Below, in pieces: positions 6,280 through 7,413 of a stretch of 7,413 bases of DNA; within the stretch, counting starts at the first letter, position 1; the number at the start of each line of letters is the position of its first letter. The notes beneath the pieces are model-generated. The model made no database searches. It worked only from the letters and a program-made list of their open reading frames with translations, and was not told where the DNA came from. The DNA is from Peptostreptococcaceae bacterium (GTDB lineage: Bacteria; Bacillota_A; Clostridia; Peptostreptococcales; Acidaminobacteraceae): the NCBI GenBank assembly GCA_013619035.1, contig JABXKX010000525.1:1-7413 (forward strand), in the 5' to 3' direction. The translations under genes and the position numbers were made by a program.

Positions 6280-6537
6280 ATTGAATTCAATGAGAATCTT
6301 TTTATTTTGGATGTTAGAACACCTGCAGAATTTAATGAGAGTCACATAGAAGGAGCGATTAATATCCCTCATGACTCAGTTGAAACTCACTTGGATCAAA
6401 TCGATAGTTCTAAAATAATTTTGGTGTATTGTGGCGTCGGTTCAAGGTCGACTTATGCATCGGAGATTTTATCAAAAATGGGCTATGATGTTTACAACAT
6501 GTACGAAGGTTATTACACATATATAGGAGAATATTAA
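6277..6537 (+). CDS. Rhodanese-like domain (probably the C-terminal part of the SLH protein)
   Basis: From its ATG the frame encodes 86 residues with the rhodanese signatures FILDVRTPAEF (residues 9-19), HIEGAINIP (23-31) and the active-site loop CGVGSRS with catalytic Cys52, then a final helix and strand. Rhodaneses carry sulfur as a persulfide on this cysteine. The first strand and helix of the fold lie upstream of the ATG, in frame with the SLH gene, so this ATG gives a shortened domain. The ribosome binding site is weak (AAGG, three bases before ATG), unlike the strong sites of all neighbours. If fused to the SLH protein, the domain would be exported and wall-bound; if started here, it would be cytoplasmic. 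The TAA overlaps the ATG of the next gene by one base, which implies ribosomes do reach the end of this frame. Confidence 0.8.
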   Translation: MIEFNENLFILDVRTPAEFNESHIEGAINIPHDSVETHLDQIDSSKIILVYCGVGSRSTYASEILSKMGYDVYNMYEGYYTYIGEY

Positions 6538-7413
6538 TGAAGAAAATACTTTCATGGCTACTCATATTTGCTGTGATGATGACATATATACCTTTTTATT
6601 CATTTGAGAGTTACGCAGATACAATGCTATACGACAATACGAATTATAACAAATTACAAGTCAAACAATACATAAAAGATGAGTTAAATAACAGCATTTC
6701 TTCAAGTAAAACAGTTAAAGGATTTGAGTTACTGTTTAATGTGGAATTGCATAAAGAAAAATCAATTCTAGTTTATGGTACTTATGAAGACATACTTAAA
6801 TTAGAAGGTAAAAATGATTTTAAAATAGTTGAAGGCGGTTATTATACAAATGGTTCTTATCGTGGTGAGTATAGATACCATGGTTATACGGATGGTGGCG
6901 TACTTTACTACTCAAATGATTTCCCAAGAGATTCAGATTCTGGAAGAAGTGTCTCTGAAAAAGAATGGATTTATAGGTATTGGAATGTTGTTAAAGAAAA
7001 AGCGAGTGATATAACAGTAGATGCTACAGATATTACTAAACCTCAATATTATGAAGTTAGAGAAGCCATTGATGATATGGTCAATGATGTTCTAAAGAAC
7101 TCAACCAATGACTCAGCACCTAAAGATCGTGAATTACAGGGTTATGCTGTTGCAGATCATATGAATGTCAATACACTTAACAGCACGCTATTTAATGGTG
7201 AAGGCAAGATGATGCAAGAAAACGCCGGACGTTTATGGTATCAGATGTTTTCAACTGAAAAAGCCAATGGTAAAGAAATGAAAGACCAGGATATTTCTGT
7301 TGAAATATTAGAAAAAGGTAGTTATCAAATTAATCAAAGTGGTCAATCCATTATCAAAGTTAAAGTTACTGGAATTTACAAAGATGCTGATATTCTAACC
7401 GATGCCGATAAAG
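6537..7413 (+). CDS. Secreted protein of unknown function, N-terminal part (runs off window end)
   Basis: The frame from ATG 6537 stays open for 292 residues to the window edge. It starts with a signal peptide (MKKILSWLLIFAVMMTYIPF, cleavage likely after SYA at about residue 27). The start is well supported by AGGAGA at 6525-6530, inside the end of the rhodanese gene, and by the TAATG overlap with its stop codon, so translation is probably coupled. Residues around 100-150 contain a Tyr/Gly-rich stretch (GGYYTNGSYRGEYRYHGYTD, then YYSNDFPRDSDS and a Trp-containing segment). I have a weak impression of similarity to large secreted clostridial proteins, but I cannot name the family. No SLH repeat or lipobox is seen in this part; an anchor could lie in the missing C-terminal part. 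It is probably an extracellular partner of the SLH-rhodanese protein, by position only. Confidence 0.8.
   Translation, partial: MKKILSWLLIFAVMMTYIPFYSFESYADTMLYDNTNYNKLQVKQYIKDELNNSISSSKTVKGFELLFNVELHKEKSILVYGTYEDILKLEGKNDFKIVEGGYYTNGSYRGEYRYHGYTDGGVLYYSNDFPRDSDSGRSVSEKEWIYRYWNVVKEKASDITVDATDITKPQYYEVREAIDDMVNDVLKNSTNDSAPKDRELQGYAVADHMNVNTLNSTLFNGEGKMMQENAGRLWYQMFSTEKANGKEMKDQDISVEILEKGSYQINQSGQSIIKVKVTGIYKDADILTDADK

Noticed and set aside
6829..7014. A 61-codon plus-strand frame
   Set aside because: It is out of frame within the well-supported secreted-protein gene that starts at 6537.

Overview
The window is AT-rich DNA with tightly spaced genes, strong AGGAG-type ribosome binding sites, many intrinsic terminators and an S-layer-homology (SLH) surface protein. 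This points to an anaerobic Gram-positive Firmicute, most likely a clostridium. The first 101 bases encode the C-terminal tail of what looks like KamE, the cobalamin-binding subunit of D-lysine 5,6-aminomutase, which suggests a lysine-fermenting organism. Genus cannot be fixed from this window. TGG is used for Trp throughout and no gene has TGA inside it, so the standard bacterial code applies.

Layout on the + strand: kamE tail and its terminator (1-159). Then a monocistronic-looking metal/thiol membrane protein (296-1534) with an N-terminal heavy-metal-associated (HMA) domain, a TauE/DsbD-like membrane core and a C-terminal cupredoxin-like domain. Then a small DUF1904/tautomerase-like protein (1783-2112) and a MATE-family multidrug/metabolite exporter (2204-3589). 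Each of the first three intergenic regions carries a clear terminator. On the - strand, a two-gene unit follows: a membrane-anchored hypothetical protein (4674 down to 4144) and a membrane-anchored TPR protein (4130 down to 3651). It converges on the MATE gene with back-to-back terminators. From a divergent intergenic region a strong promoter (4871-4899) reads rightward into a cell-surface cluster: a secreted SLH protein (4936-6216), a rhodanese domain (to 6537), and a secreted protein that runs off the window end (6537-7413).

The most unusual point is at 6214-6216. The SLH gene ends in TGA, but the same frame stays open directly into the rhodanese ORF, and the sequence between TGA and the rhodanese ATG encodes the missing first strand and helix of the rhodanese fold. 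The two ORFs therefore look like one SLH-unknown domain-rhodanese gene with one in-frame TGA in a Ser/Gly linker. Whether this is a nonsense mutation, a sequencing error, readthrough or selenocysteine insertion decides if the rhodanese is outside the cell, inside it, or not made. A perfect 7-bp hairpin with a GGT loop lies just after the TGA. The last gene begins on the rhodanese stop codon (TAATG), so translation is probably coupled across the cluster.
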